A stretch of 64,000 nt of DNA, taken from contig LSRX01000055.1 in the NCBI GenBank assembly GCA_001939145.1, positions 1,069,013 through 1,133,012 on the forward strand, read 5' to 3'. The notes below the pieces were generated by a model. That model was not told where the DNA came from. It saw nothing but the letters and a program-made list of their open reading frames with translations, and ran no database searches. How positions within the stretch are numbered: the first letter of the stretch is position 1; every line of letters begins with the position of its first letter. The position numbers were made by a program, and so were the translations under genes. This DNA comes from Symbiodinium microadriaticum (lineage: Eukaryota > Sar > Dinophyceae > Suessiales > Symbiodiniaceae). This document shows positions 52,001 to 60,043 of this stretch, in pieces.

Positions 52001-52565
52001 TCTTGCGCTTCAGAGAGATGAAGGTCTCAACACAGGAATCCCATCTTAACCTAGAGCCTAGGGAGCTTACACGCATGCACGCGTGGGACCTGGTAGGTCG
52101 GGTATAAGGTGGGAATGCCGAGCTCAAACAGAGACCTCCTGTTCCCAAACTGAAGCCTCAACGCCTCATTCTACGCAGTCAGATATCGGGAACTCGAAGA
52201 GCGCTGCAGGACAGACAGAGAGAGAAGATGAGAGAAGGGACGACAAGCCTGCTTATTCCGGGCATGAAGCTCTGTGATGTGGTGTCCATTTCCGGACTGC
52301 GACACACGCCTCGAAACAGTCCTTGTGGTGAAGTACGTCTTTCCCTTAAACGTGACGTGATACAGCAGTCTGGCAATAATCCAGAGCCCTACGTATGTTA
52401 ATCGTGAAGGTCTCAGCAATGAACCCTCAAAGAACCCTTGTCGAAATGATTAACACCGGGATCGGGGAAACGCATGCGATGATGACTTACCGACATTTTA
52501 TCTGTTGGTGACAGCGGCATCACTTATACACCCTATACACAGTCACATAGTCTTTTTCGTAGCAT

Positions 52566-52706
52566 TCACAAAGGCTTGCTGCTGCAAGGACGCTGACCAT
52601 AAGACGTCACGATGCCCTCGGGTTCCTCCTTGCACAGTGGCTCAGTTGAGGCGTAGGAGACAATTTTACAGGCTGCATGCGCGCTTCCACGGAATGCGTC
52701 CGATAA
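52566..52706 (-). CDS. Candidate exon, product unknown
   Basis: Seen: a minus-strand frame open from 52706 reads LSDAFRGSAHAACKIVSYAS and TEPLCKEEPEGIVTSYGQRP to a TGA at 52566, with no Met. A GCATGCAG inside it gives an acceptor in phase with a short exon at 52806-52842 that starts ATG (MLVNFQVAASAS) and ends at a GTATCG donor just downstream of a spliced-leader-like sequence. Together they could be the 5' part of one gene. The plus-strand frame 52505-52789 is weaker. Family unknown. Confidence 0.36.
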   Translation of the reverse strand, partial: LSDAFRGSAHAACKIVSYASTEPLCKEEPEGIVTSYGQRPCSSKPL

Positions 52707-52805
52707 CTAATCAACAAAGTACCAGTGTGTCTTTGGGGACTCTCAAACCCTCATCATGCCGGACTTTCGACTCTGACTTGTGTGCTTAGATTCTTGATGC
52801 GATAC

Positions 52806-52842
52806 CTGATGCGCTCGCAGCAACCTGGAAGTTGACGAGCAT
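52806..52842 (-). CDS. Possible short first exon after a spliced-leader-like sequence
   Basis: The minus strand reads ATG at 52842, MLVNFQVAASAS, then one base before GTATCG. It begins ten bases after the spliced-leader-like match. Very short, so uncertain. Confidence 0.25.
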
Positions 52843-52894
52843 TGGGCTCGAACTTGAGCCAACTACGGCTGTCCCCTATCGCAAGACACTTAAC
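52841..52894 (-). repeat. Spliced-leader-like / SINE-like sequence
   Basis: Seen on the minus strand: TTAAGTGTCTTGCGATAGGGG, then CCGTAG directly joined to TTGGCTCAAG, then TTCGAGCCC. Known: the dinoflagellate spliced leader has CCGTAG, five more bases (CCATT) and TTGGCTCAAG. Here the five central bases are missing. GTTCGAGCCC also resembles a pol III B box, so a tRNA-derived retroelement is an alternative reading. Confidence 0.45.
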
Positions 52895-52909
52895 AGCCTT
52901 TCTGTAGGT

Positions 52910-53000
52910 ACCCTAGACCCTAGACCCTGAACTCTATACCCTAAACTTTATGCCCTAAACCCTAGACCTTAAACCCTAAACTCTAAAAGCTAAATCCGAA
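52910..53000. repeat. Degenerate CCCTAAA / CCCTAGA tract
   Basis: Ten variant units. Confidence 0.75.
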
Positions 53001-53042
53001 ACCCCAAAACCCCGAACCATGAGACGTCTTTGATTCACTACT

Positions 53043-53125
53043 GCTATGGATGTTATAAACCCTGCATTCCCTTAAGGACCCTAAACTATGGGAATTGTGG
53101 TATATTCCTAATTCTGGGTAGTAAG
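53043..53125. mobile_element. MITE, family B, right end truncated
   Basis: GATGTTATAAACCCTGCATT..CCTTAAGGACCCTAAACTAT..GGTATATTCCTAATTCTGGG, then no inverted end. Confidence 0.7.
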
Positions 53126-53304
53126 AAAATATGTGAAAGGCGAGTTGGGAGTTGGGAGTGCAGCAAGCTGTGGACACCCTAAACCCGAAACCCGATGTGA
53201 ATGCCTTACAGGGCCCGGTTGAGATTGAGGGAAACATTGGCCCGGAAAGGCTCTGATGAGTGAGCAATAACAGGGTTTAGGGTGTGAAGGTCAGAGTCCT
53301 AACC

Positions 53305-53556
53305 CTAACCCCTAAACGGCGCTCCAGCCGCTCCGTGTTGATAGGGCCTGCGGACCCTGCACGAAACCTGAAAGACTCGCGCCCAAAAGACCCTGCACTC
53401 GCGACCCCGTACTTTATAAGCTCTGAGCCACGCGCGCGTGAAAGCCTCCTGCGTGTCCCGGAAAACCCCAACAGCCTGAACAGAAAACCGAGCCCTGGAC
53501 ACATGGGTAGTTCTCAGGTTCTCTAAACGAGGGTCTCCCCAAAAATAGTGCGGCAC
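53305..53556 (-). CDS. Candidate exon, strand uncertain
   Basis: A minus-strand frame reads SVQAVGVFRDTQEAFTRAWL, RAYKVRGRECRVFWARVFQV and RRPYQHGAAGAPFRG to a TAG. Two other frames over the same 250 bases are open too (plus strand: LIGPADPARNLKDSRPKDPA), reflecting high GC. The minus frame looks most natural. No splice evidence beyond that. Confidence 0.28.
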   Translation of the reverse strand: MPHYFWGDPRLENLRTTHVSRARFSVQAVGVFRDTQEAFTRAWLRAYKVRGRECRVFWARVFQVSCRVRRPYQHGAAGAPFRG

Positions 53557-53640
53557 CTTTATAAAAAAGAAAAACAGGGACCCTACAGGGGGACCTAGGT
53601 CTCCCCAAAATAGTGTGGCACCTTTATTAAAAAAAAAAAA
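53515..53640. mobile_element. Family M element fragments leading into a satellite
   Basis: TAGTTCTCAGGTTCTCTAAA..AGGGTCTCCCC and two copies of CCCCAAAATAGTG.GGCACCTTTAT resemble the 8233 element and grade into the satellite at 53641. Confidence 0.7.
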
Positions 53641-54100
53641 GGACCCTGCAAGGGGACCTAAACCCTAAACCCTTATAAAAAAAGGACCCTACAAGAGGAC
53701 CTAAACCCTAAACCCTTATAAAAAAAGGACCCTGCAAGGGGACCTAAACCCTAAACCCTTATAAAAAAAGGACCCTACAAGAGGACCTAAACCCTAAACC
53801 CTTATAAAAAAAGGACCCTGCAAGGGGACCTAAACCCTAAACCCTTATAAAAAAAGGACCCTACAAGAGGACCTAAACCCTAAACCCTTATAAAAAAAGG
53901 ACCCTGCAAGGGGACCTAAACCCTAAACCCTTATAAAAAAAGGACCCTACAAGAGGACCTAAACCCTAAACCCTTATAAAAAAAGGACCCTGCAAGGGGA
54001 CCTAAACCCTAAACCCTTATAAAAAAAGGACCCTACAAGAGGACCTAAACCCTAAACCCTTATAAAAAAAGGACCCTGCAAGGGGACCTAAACCCTAAAC
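53641..54100. repeat. 43-bp satellite, alternating variants (86-bp dimer), MITE plus telomere composite
   Basis: GGACCCT recurs at 53641 and every 43 bases to 54071, eleven units. Each unit has TTATAAAAAAAGGACCCT, then alternately GCAAGGGG or ACAAGAGG, then ACCTAAACCCTAAACCC. The first part matches family M interior, the last part is telomere motif. The array ends at an N, so its true length is unknown. Confidence 0.97.
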
Positions 54101-54101
54101 N
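54101..54101. other. Single N at satellite end
   Basis: The ambiguous base terminates the 43-bp array and is probably an unresolved gap. Confidence 0.9.
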
Positions 54102-54183
54102 GAAGCTTACCCACTCTACGACTCCTCTCTCCTCGTAGCGTTGAGGGTCCCGGGGACGCACACCTAGCAACTCTACTACCCTA

Positions 54184-54292
54184 AGGGTCCATGTACCGAA
54201 ATAGTATATATTTTGGATATATTTTGGCCTTAAGTAGTCCATCTATAGGTGCTTTGGGGCCAAAGTATACACCATGTGGCTACATGGACCCT
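54184..54292. mobile_element. MITE, family D, fused to CCCTAAA repeat
   Basis: AGGGTCCATGTACCGAAATAG pairs with the right end GGCTACATGGACCCT. The final ACCCT is continued without a junction by TAAACCCTAAACCC. Confidence 0.85.
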
Positions 54293-54340
54293 AAACCCTA
54301 AACCCTAAACCTAAACTCTAAACCCAAAACCCTAAACAGG
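54290..54340. repeat. CCCTAAA tract
   Basis: Six units growing out of the MITE end. Confidence 0.9.
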
Positions 54341-54439
54341 GCTACTAGGTTTCACACCTATCGCAGTCCCGGCTCTGTCTTTGCGACCGCGACTAGGAAA
54401 GTCACGACCAGGAAGAAGATGCCATTCCCAAACCTTGGT

Positions 54440-54565
54440 GGTTTGGGATTTAGGGTTTAGGGCTTCGAGTTTCGGGTTTAGGATTTAGGAATGTTTAGGA
54501 TTTAGGGTTTAGGGCTTCGGGTTTAAATTTAGGGAAGATAAAACCGAGTTTAGGGTTTAGGGCTT
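54440..54565. repeat. TTTAGGG tract
   Basis: GGGCTTCGGGTTTAGG and TTTAGGATTTAGGG variants. Confidence 0.85.
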
Positions 54566-54804
54566 GGGAGATTTCAGGTTGACTTCCCTAGGCTTCCAAG
54601 AAGGCAGTGTACTTAGCAGTTGTGCTTCAACCTCGAGTCACGGTACTTCTCAGATTCTCAGTGTACCTAGATCAACCCTAAGCCCTAAACCCCTAAACCC
54701 CTAAACTGTGTGAAGCCCATTCTTGTCAAGCCTTGGGCTTGATGGGGTTGGGCTGGTCAGAGCTTCGAGCCTAAGGGGCGGAGACGGATTGTAAGGCTCG
54801 GGAG

Positions 54805-54921
54805 CTTACCCAGAGAGCCCAATACCCCTTAACTAAGGGATATACCTTCAATTATACGGGCCTTAATATTATGATTTACCGTATATTCCTTAGTTAATGG
54901 GTATTGGGCTCTCTGGGTAAG
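54805..54921. mobile_element. MITE, family G, intact reference copy
   Basis: CTTACCCAGAGAGCCCAATA and TATTGGGCTCTCTGGGTAAG are perfect inverted ends; inner arms CCCTTAACTAAGG / CCTTAGTTAATGGG. Confidence 0.95.
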
Positions 54922-55064
54922 CGCCAGAACTCCACACCCGAAACCATCAATTCTGGGTTCTAGACCCAAAACCCCGAAACTGCTAGAACGTCTGGGGCTG
55001 TGAAGTTGGGGAGCTCGCCGGAAACCGCAGATCGGTGCAGGGTGGGAGTCGGATTGCCGAGGCT

Positions 55065-55145
55065 TCAGGGTTTAGGGCTTTAGGGCTTAATTAGGGTTTA
55101 GCTTCGAGGGTTTAGGGTTTAGCTTCGAGGGTTTAGGATTTAGGC
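55065..55145. repeat. TTTAGGG tract with GCTTCGAGG interruptions
   Basis: TTTAGCTTCGAGGGTTTAGG is repeated. Confidence 0.85.
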
Positions 55146-55664
55146 ATACAGGTCTTTCTGGGACCCCAAACTACTAGAATGTTCCTGAATTACGGGCAGG
55201 AATCCGTAGATAATGAATGAAACTCCATTAAAGTGCACCTCGTGATGGCGACGATGATAACTATCAGGATCTAGATACTGATGGTCATGTTGATGTTGAT
55301 GAAGAAGATGACGACAACCATAGTCTATGGTTGTCGTCATCTTCTTCACCAACATCAACGTAGTGAAGAGTGTTCTCCGGGAGGTGATAAGATGATGACT
55401 CATGACGATGATGGTTGGCATTCCTATCATCATCATGGCGAGTCTATTTACGAGATTCTTGCCACCCGACGGCCAAATCATGGGTATCTGCGGTGTTGTC
55501 TGCCTTCCAGTGCATGTGATGTGAGGCACAACACATGCCTCCCGCGTCCATGTTTGCAGTGCTTCCACCCAAACAACATCCATGTCCTCCAATTCCTGAG
55601 TCAAGGAGCTTCCTGTGCGCGTGCCAAGAGCCGACTTAACTGCACGATCTCCAAGGCACGTATC
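55140..55664 (-). CDS. Long open exon candidate, product unknown
   Basis: Seen: behind GAAGTTAG at 55665 the minus strand is open for 174 codons to a TAG at 55140. It reads DTCLGDRAVKSALGTRTGSS, LTQELEDMDVVWVEALQTWT, REACVVPHITCTGRQTTPQI and WPSGGKNLVNRLAMMMIGMP, then a His/Asp-rich part coded by a palindrome and GAT/CAT triplets, and HFNGVSFIIYGFLPVIQEHS. The first 60 codons are the strongest; a donor may end the exon before the palindrome. AG followed by GA fits dinoflagellate acceptors. The plus strand (55281-55700) is also open. Family unknown. Confidence 0.45.
   Translation of the reverse strand, partial: DTCLGDRAVKSALGTRTGSSLTQELEDMDVVWVEALQTWTREACVVPHITCTGRQTTPQIPMIWPSGGKNLVNRLAMMMIGMPTIIVMSHHLITSRRTLFTTLMLVKKMTTTIDYGCRHLLHQHQHDHQYLDPDSYHRRHHEVHFNGVSFIIYGFLPVIQEHSSSLGSQKDLYA
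55289..55359. other. 34-bp-arm palindrome with 3-base centre
   Basis: 55289-55322 and 55326-55359 are inverted copies (GTTGATGTTGATGAAGAAG arm) with one mismatch. Both strands therefore encode the same peptide segment. Confidence 0.95.
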
Positions 55665-55732
55665 CTAACTTCCGTTTTTCTCGTCACAGCCAGTTCTTAA
55701 GCCTGTTCTCTTAAATTGACCTGCTGCTGTCA

Positions 55733-55960
55733 TCAGCACATGGTCCCATATAGTATCCGGAATCTGATACTGAAAAAACCTAAATCTAAAGTCCGAAGCG
55801 CCTGCTTGATGCGATCTCCCTCAGTCAACTGTAGTCGACGAAGATATTCGTAAGTTTCAAGAAGAGGCCCTGCCACGAAGCTGCATAAGCCAGTGGTCAT
55901 TTGCCGCTTACGCCTTGCAAAACAAAATGAAGAGCCAACTACCATCCTGGCTAGGACCAT
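55733..55960 (-). CDS. Candidate exon upstream of 55140-55664
   Basis: Seen: a minus-strand frame of 75 codons includes FARRKRQMTTGLCSFVAGPL and LETYEYLRRLQLTEGDRIKQ, an amphipathic, charged helix-like run, then ALRTLDLG. A GTTTTTTC donor-like site follows the Leu-Asp codons at about 55783. It starts 29 bases from a family B MITE and precedes the long exon on the same strand. The first Met is an internal GTG/ATG pair near 55950. Family unknown. Confidence 0.4.
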   Translation of the reverse strand: MVLARMVVGSSFCFARRKRQMTTGLCSFVAGPLLETYEYLRRLQLTEGDRIKQALRTLDLGFFSIRFRILYGTMC

Positions 55961-55988
55961 CTTCTCTAAAGACTGTCAGCCACCGTAA

Positions 55989-56105
55989 TACGGTTGATTA
56001 TATAAATCCTGCACTACCTTAAGGACCCTAAACTATGGGAACTATGGTCTATCCTTATTATTATGGGTAATGCAGGATTTATACCCGATTATACCCTGAA
56101 CCGTA
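55989..56105. mobile_element. MITE, family B, altered right arm
   Basis: TACGGTTGATTATATAAATCC and GAACCGTA ends; the right inner arm has ATACCCGATTATACCC in place of ATATCATC. Confidence 0.85.
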
Positions 56106-56374
56106 TATATAACAAACGAGCCTGCAGCAGCAGACGGCTACCCTTAACATCACTCTTGTCACCTAGGAACAGGAAGCTGGAGAGCGAGAGGAGCTTGAAA
56201 TGGTCCAGCACGGTGAAGCCTCCGGTGCAGAGTTCAGGGTGCAACCCTACAGGCCTCAATGATCGACACCTCTCTCCACTCCATCAAGCCTGCGACTACC
56301 TGCGACTATCCCCATGGCTACGCTGCAAACCAAAGCTTTCGAGAGTCTCATGCATCATTCATGGAGAGGTCTAA
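56106..56374. other. Coding-like island, strand unresolved
   Basis: Plus: after CACCTAG at 56166 a 31-codon frame reads EQEAGEREELEMVQHGEASG. Minus: LHPELCTGGFTVLDHFKLLS and SSFLFLGDKSDVKGSRLLLQ over nearly the same bases. Both look like protein because Glu and Leu codons are antisense pairs; homology is needed to choose. Placed next to a family B MITE. Confidence 0.4.
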
Positions 56375-56399
56375 ACTACCCCCTAAATTCGTAACCCGG

Positions 56400-56935
56400 C
56401 GGCCCTGAACCCCACTCTCACTTCTGGAATGCAGCGCTTCAAAACCATGGGTGGCCACAACGTATTGGGCATCTCGGAGTTTCTACACGACATGCAAACC
56501 TGCAATACTGGATCCAGTTTACGGAATCTTGTATAGGGTTCTCTAACTTGTGACTGTTTCAACCATCATCCTTGAGACCTATAGACCTCAGCATACGAAA
56601 CAGTGTTCCGGGATTCGGGGTAAGCTTGAAGATCGTTTCAGCCTGTGAAGCCCAGGGCATATCCGAAGGTCTGCCCCGCAGCGTTGCAAGTGGCTTGGTA
56701 GTTGCTGTTCTCCTGTGCCGAGGATACAGAGGAAGGCGTCGGGAAGACTAGAGGCACGAATACAGCAGCCAATTCGTACTCTCGGTGGAAGCCTGCATGC
56801 CTGCCGTTGTCACAGTATTAGCGCTCAAACATCCCCCACCCGAAACGGTGGGGTTTGGTTGGGTGTTCAGTTCCACGAGCTCTAGGTGTCGTGCTTTCTG
56901 GTTCTAGGTATTCTGGGTCGTAGGTGGAGGCTTGG
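56400..56935. other. Spacer without recognised features
   Basis: Motif-poor; no MITE, repeat or convincing exon found. Confidence 0.35.
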
Positions 56936-56990
56936 CCCTAAGCCCTATAAACCCTAAACCTAAACCCTAAACCCTAATCCGTTGGGGCTT
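56936..56990. repeat. CCCTAAA tract
   Basis: Five units. Confidence 0.8.
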
Positions 56991-57113
56991 TTAGAGGCTA
57001 AAGTTTGAGGTGCTGCGTTTTATGTGCATCAGGGGGAGGATCTGGGAGATGAAGCCCTACTGCGAGCTTCAAGCCTCAAGCTCAAAAAGCTAAGCCAAGA
57101 AATGAATAATGCA

Positions 57114-57285
57114 GGGGCCTTAATCATAAGAATAAGGTTATTGGGCTCCTTTATACTATGGTTATGATAAGGAACCCTAGGGAATAATTTNGGGGCCTTA
57201 ATCATAAGAATAAGGTTATTGGGCTCCTTTATACTATGGTTATGATAAGGAACCCTAGGGAATAATTTTCGTAATTATTTAGGTT
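57114..57285. mobile_element. MITE, family F, artificially duplicated around an N
   Basis: GGGGCCTTAATCATAAGAAT begins at 57114 and again at 57192. The 77 bases 57114-57190 equal 57192-57268 exactly, separated only by the N at 57191; the element then finishes with CGTAATTATTTAGG. Confidence 0.95.
57191..57191. other. Single N at an unmerged contig join
   Basis: See the exact 77-base repeat on both sides. Confidence 0.9.
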
Positions 57286-57329
57286 TTTTGTCTTAGACCC
57301 CTGAGCTGAGCCTTATCCGAGAAGCTAAA

Positions 57330-57446
57330 CTAGCTTGGTTCTTGTTAAGGGATTTAATTGTAGTTACCATACTAGGGATGTATAGTAAATAAAATGGTTT
57401 CCTTATTATAGTCACTTAAAAAATCCCTTAACAAGAACCCAGCTAG
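57330..57446. mobile_element. MITE, family H (CTAGCTTGGTTCTTGTTAAGG ends)
   Basis: CTAGCTTGGTTCTTGTTAAG and CTTAACAAGAACCCAGCTAG are inverted ends with GGGATTT / AAATCCC inside. Only copy in the window. Confidence 0.9.
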
Positions 57447-57676
57447 ACAACACAAGCTGAAACTGCGTCCTTTCGCAACATCGTCAAGGCCCAACCATCC
57501 ACGGCAATGTCCTCGTGATTCGGTTTGCGTTTCTGGCCGCTTTCAGTTTGTAAAGCGAATTGAATTTGTGCGATTGTTGCTGTGTTTGATTCTACATGCA
57601 AAACTTCCTCTGTTTCGGGAGCGATGACATTGGGGTCTACGGGCTCTCCCAACATTTCAGCCAAGGTGCTGCAAGC
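57443..57676 (-). CDS. Candidate exon abutting the family H MITE
   Basis: Seen: behind AGGCTTGCAG at about 57677 the minus strand reads LAEMLGEPVDPNVIAPETEE, VLHVESNTATIAQIQFALQT and KRKPNHEDIAVDGWALTML. It ends at a TAG that belongs to the MITE terminus CTAG (57443-57446). Composition is strongly protein-like, acidic then basic. Inference: an internal exon ending at or just inside the element, or a gene cut by it. Family unknown. The frame has no ATG before residue 4. Confidence 0.42.
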   Translation of the reverse strand, partial: ACSTLAEMLGEPVDPNVIAPETEEVLHVESNTATIAQIQFALQTESGQKRKPNHEDIAVDGWALTMLRKDAVSACVV

Positions 57677-57751
57677 CTAAAGTACCTCCCCAGACCAACC
57701 AAAGTACGCTCACTTTAGTTGCGAGAAGGAAAGTGAGGAAACATCTGGGAC

Positions 57752-57843
57752 TTTCCGAAAATAAGGGGTACCTTATATTGGGGTCCTTATAACAAGGATC
57801 CTACGATTTAGGGTGCTATATAAGGGTCCCCGATTTTCGGAAA
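57752..57843. mobile_element. MITE, family N (TTTCCGAAAAT ends)
   Basis: TTTCCGAAAATAAGGGGTACC and GGGTCCCCGATTTTCGGAAA are inverted ends; inner GGGGTCCTTATAACAAGGATCC. Only copy in the window. Confidence 0.85.
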
Positions 57844-58009
57844 CCCCATATCTATCTGGTGAAGGTCGCTTTCGTCCTTTGCATGTGCTTAAAAGACCCA
57901 AAACACATTCGGGAGCACATACATCCAGCACCCGGAAGACCCTAAAATCTCTACATGCCACTCGTCCTGATTCTACAGATCTTGAGCCGCTTCTCCTTCC
58001 TAGTCCCTA

Positions 58010-58108
58010 AGAGTCCATGTGCTCAAATAGTATATACTTTGGCCTTAAAGTCGTCCCTGTATAGGTACTTGGGGGCCAAAGTATATACTATTTGGGTACA
58101 TGGACCCT
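58010..58108. mobile_element. MITE, family D
   Basis: AGAGTCCATGTGCTCAAATAG and CTATTTGGGTACATGGACCC; inner TATATACTTTGGCC / GGCCAAAGTATATA. Confidence 0.9.
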
Positions 58109-58333
58109 TGGGGAGTACTAAAATGCTGAAGGTTGCAGGCCTTAAGGTGAGAGGTCCTGAGTGGCGCAAAGGAAGTTCATGGCCAGAAATAGCCCGGTCA
58201 GCGTGTTGATGGCAGGCTTGTCTTCACGAGTTCCTGGGAATCCTAAATCGTGAACCATGAACCCTACCACAAGCCTGAACCCGAGACCCTAAACCCTAAA
58301 ACCCTACAAGCCCTAAGCCACCCTAAACCCCTT

Positions 58334-58639
58334 TTAAGGGATAGTCTTCAGCAGTGGCTGGGATCTCGGGGATTCGGGTTGGGAGCTCCGGAACTCGACG
58401 TGATGTTGGGTGAGTTTAAACACGGGGGGGCCTCCTGAGAAGATGGGTTCTGCTACCCAGGAAAGAAAGAAGGATCCATTGACAGACAAATTGTATTCTA
58501 CATATACAGAGGTATACATGTATGCAAATATATCCGAAGCTCTAGGCAATCCCATATTGGCTTTTGGAGCGCTGACTTCGGGGCGTGGCTGGGACTTGCA
58601 AAGACTTAGCCTCAGTTGCGAAGGGCCCAAAGTACCCAA
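58334..58639 (-). CDS. Coding-like frame, strand uncertain
   Basis: A minus-strand frame of 101 codons reads SDIFAYMYTSVYVEYNLSVN and GSFFLSWVAEPIFSGGPPVF. The plus strand (58410-58643) reads KKDPLTDKLYSTYTEVYMYA and NISEALGNPILAFGALTSG. Both are plausible and neither has decisive splice sites. An exon is likely on one of them. Confidence 0.28.
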   Translation of the reverse strand: MGTLGPSQLRLSLCKSQPRPEVSAPKANMGLPRASDIFAYMYTSVYVEYNLSVNGSFFLSWVAEPIFSGGPPVFKLTQHHVEFRSSQPESPRSQPLLKTIP

Positions 58640-58699
58640 CTAAGAAGTTCTTTGGTATTTGGAGGAGTATGTGGAGTTAGGCACTTGAGCCCTGAGGGT
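58622..58699. mobile_element. MITE, family C, decayed
   Basis: AGGGCCCAAAGTACCCAACTA and AGTTAGGCACTTGAGCCCT are inverted ends. Confidence 0.65.
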
Positions 58700-58988
58700 A
58701 GACCCTATATCCTATATAGAGAGGCCTCAACATGCAGAAGCTGCAAACTACTCGTACTTACAAACGAACCAGCTCATTCGCAAGCCTGGTCACAGACGGG
58801 TTTGAGGGTACACTGAAATGATGCGCAAGCGATATGCCTGGTTTCTAAAGGAGCTAGAGTACTGCTGCTTGAACTTCGATCTCTTGCTTGAGAAGCTCGT
58901 AGGGTTTAGGGTTTGGGGTTTAGCTAGGGCTTGCCAGCAGTAGACCCTAGGACCCCTCATCCCATATTCCGCAACGGACTAACCGAAG

Positions 58989-59177
58989 ATGCTGCAGATG
59001 TTCCCCTTCGAAAAGAAACCTGGGCGTGCACAAGCCTTGGTTGAAGACCAACAGGAAGCTAAATGGGGCATTCCAACACGGGGCTTGGGAAGTCTGAGAA
59101 TGATCTTTAAAACTAGCGCACCCGAATTCCTTTCAAAAGGCCCACTGCTGCATACTATAGCGGTTGTATTTGAGTAA
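58989..59177 (+). CDS. Candidate exon, product unknown
   Basis: A plus-strand frame reads MFPFEKKPGRAQALVEDQQE, AKWGIPTRGLGSLRMIFKTS and APEFLSKGPLLHTIAVVFE to a TAA at 59177. CCGAAG and CTGCAG just before MFPF are possible acceptors. Balanced, basic composition; no telomere motif within. Family unknown. Confidence 0.36.
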   Translation: MLQMFPFEKKPGRAQALVEDQQEAKWGIPTRGLGSLRMIFKTSAPEFLSKGPLLHTIAVVFE

Positions 59178-59460
59178 ATAGAAGTAGACTAGTCTCTGAG
59201 GGGTATATACTGCTATATCTAGAAATAAGGAACTTGACAAAGAATGGTGTGCCCTAAACTCCTAAACCCTTAACCCCTGAACCTTAAACCGTAAGGAATT
59301 GCATGATCTAACCATTCAGACCGCTACAATACACACTCGGATCCTGTGAAGGACAGTCAACGGAGGTCCGAGCTTCCGATAAGGGACTCGAGCTGCGTGG
59401 CCGTGTAGAGCCTGAGCAGGAGGGTAGCTCAAAGGGGGTTTAGGGTGAAGCGTGCAATAC

Positions 59461-59566
59461 AGGGGCCTTAATAATTCGAATCGGGTTTTAGGGTATGCAT
59501 ACTATAAAATACTACGTATAAAAATGATAGGGGACCACCAACATAGTATTGGTATTAGGGGGCTTG
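59461..59566. mobile_element. MITE, family F, diverged
   Basis: AGGGGCCTTAATAATTCGAAT and CATAGTATTGGTATTAGGGGGC. Confidence 0.75.
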
Positions 59567-59832
59567 TAAAGTGCCGGCGTGGGGCCTGGAGGGTTCATGC
59601 ACTTTAGACTTAGACTTCATCTTGGCTGTAAGACTTGTGTGTCGAGTATCTGTGCTGACAGGCACGCAGCAGAACACTCCTCATGCCCTTTCTGAGTAGG
59701 TCTGAGGCTTCGAACCTAGCATGTGTTCTGGCTTAGCTTGTAACTACGAGCCCTCAATAGTGCAAAAACAACATCCATCACAAGTCCTGAAACCCCCTAA
59801 AAATTTTAATTCCGTAAAGTCCGAAACCCTCA

Positions 59833-59967
59833 CTCCGAAACCCAGAGCCAAGCTGCATCAGCAGCCCGATGAGAAGCTGGGCCGGCACCATCCACCTCTG
59901 CCGGCAGATTGGGAGTTTCGGCAAAACAGGGAAACCCGAATGAACAGTAGGATGGCAAGCATCCCAT
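59833..59967 (+). CDS. Candidate exon ending at a MITE fragment
   Basis: After AAACCCAG a plus-strand frame reads AKLHQQPDEKLGRHHPPLPA and DWEFRQNRETRMNSRMASIP. It then enters the family A remnant and a TTTAGGG tract, where it stops being protein-like. Family unknown. Confidence 0.3.
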
Positions 59968-60010
59968 GGGCTCCATTGCAGTTCCCTTTTTGGGGACTAC
60001 CTTATAGGTT
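59968..60010. mobile_element. MITE, family A, left half only
   Basis: GGGCTCCATTGCAGTTCCC..TTTTTGGGGACTACCTTATAGG, then replaced by TTTAGGG repeat. Confidence 0.75.
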
Positions 60011-60042
60011 TAGGGTTCAGGGTTTGGGGTTTAGGGTTTAGG
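60007..60042. repeat. TTTAGGG tract replacing the right half of a MITE
   Basis: Five TTTAGGG-type units start where the family A centre should be. Confidence 0.85.
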
Positions 60043-60043
60043 A

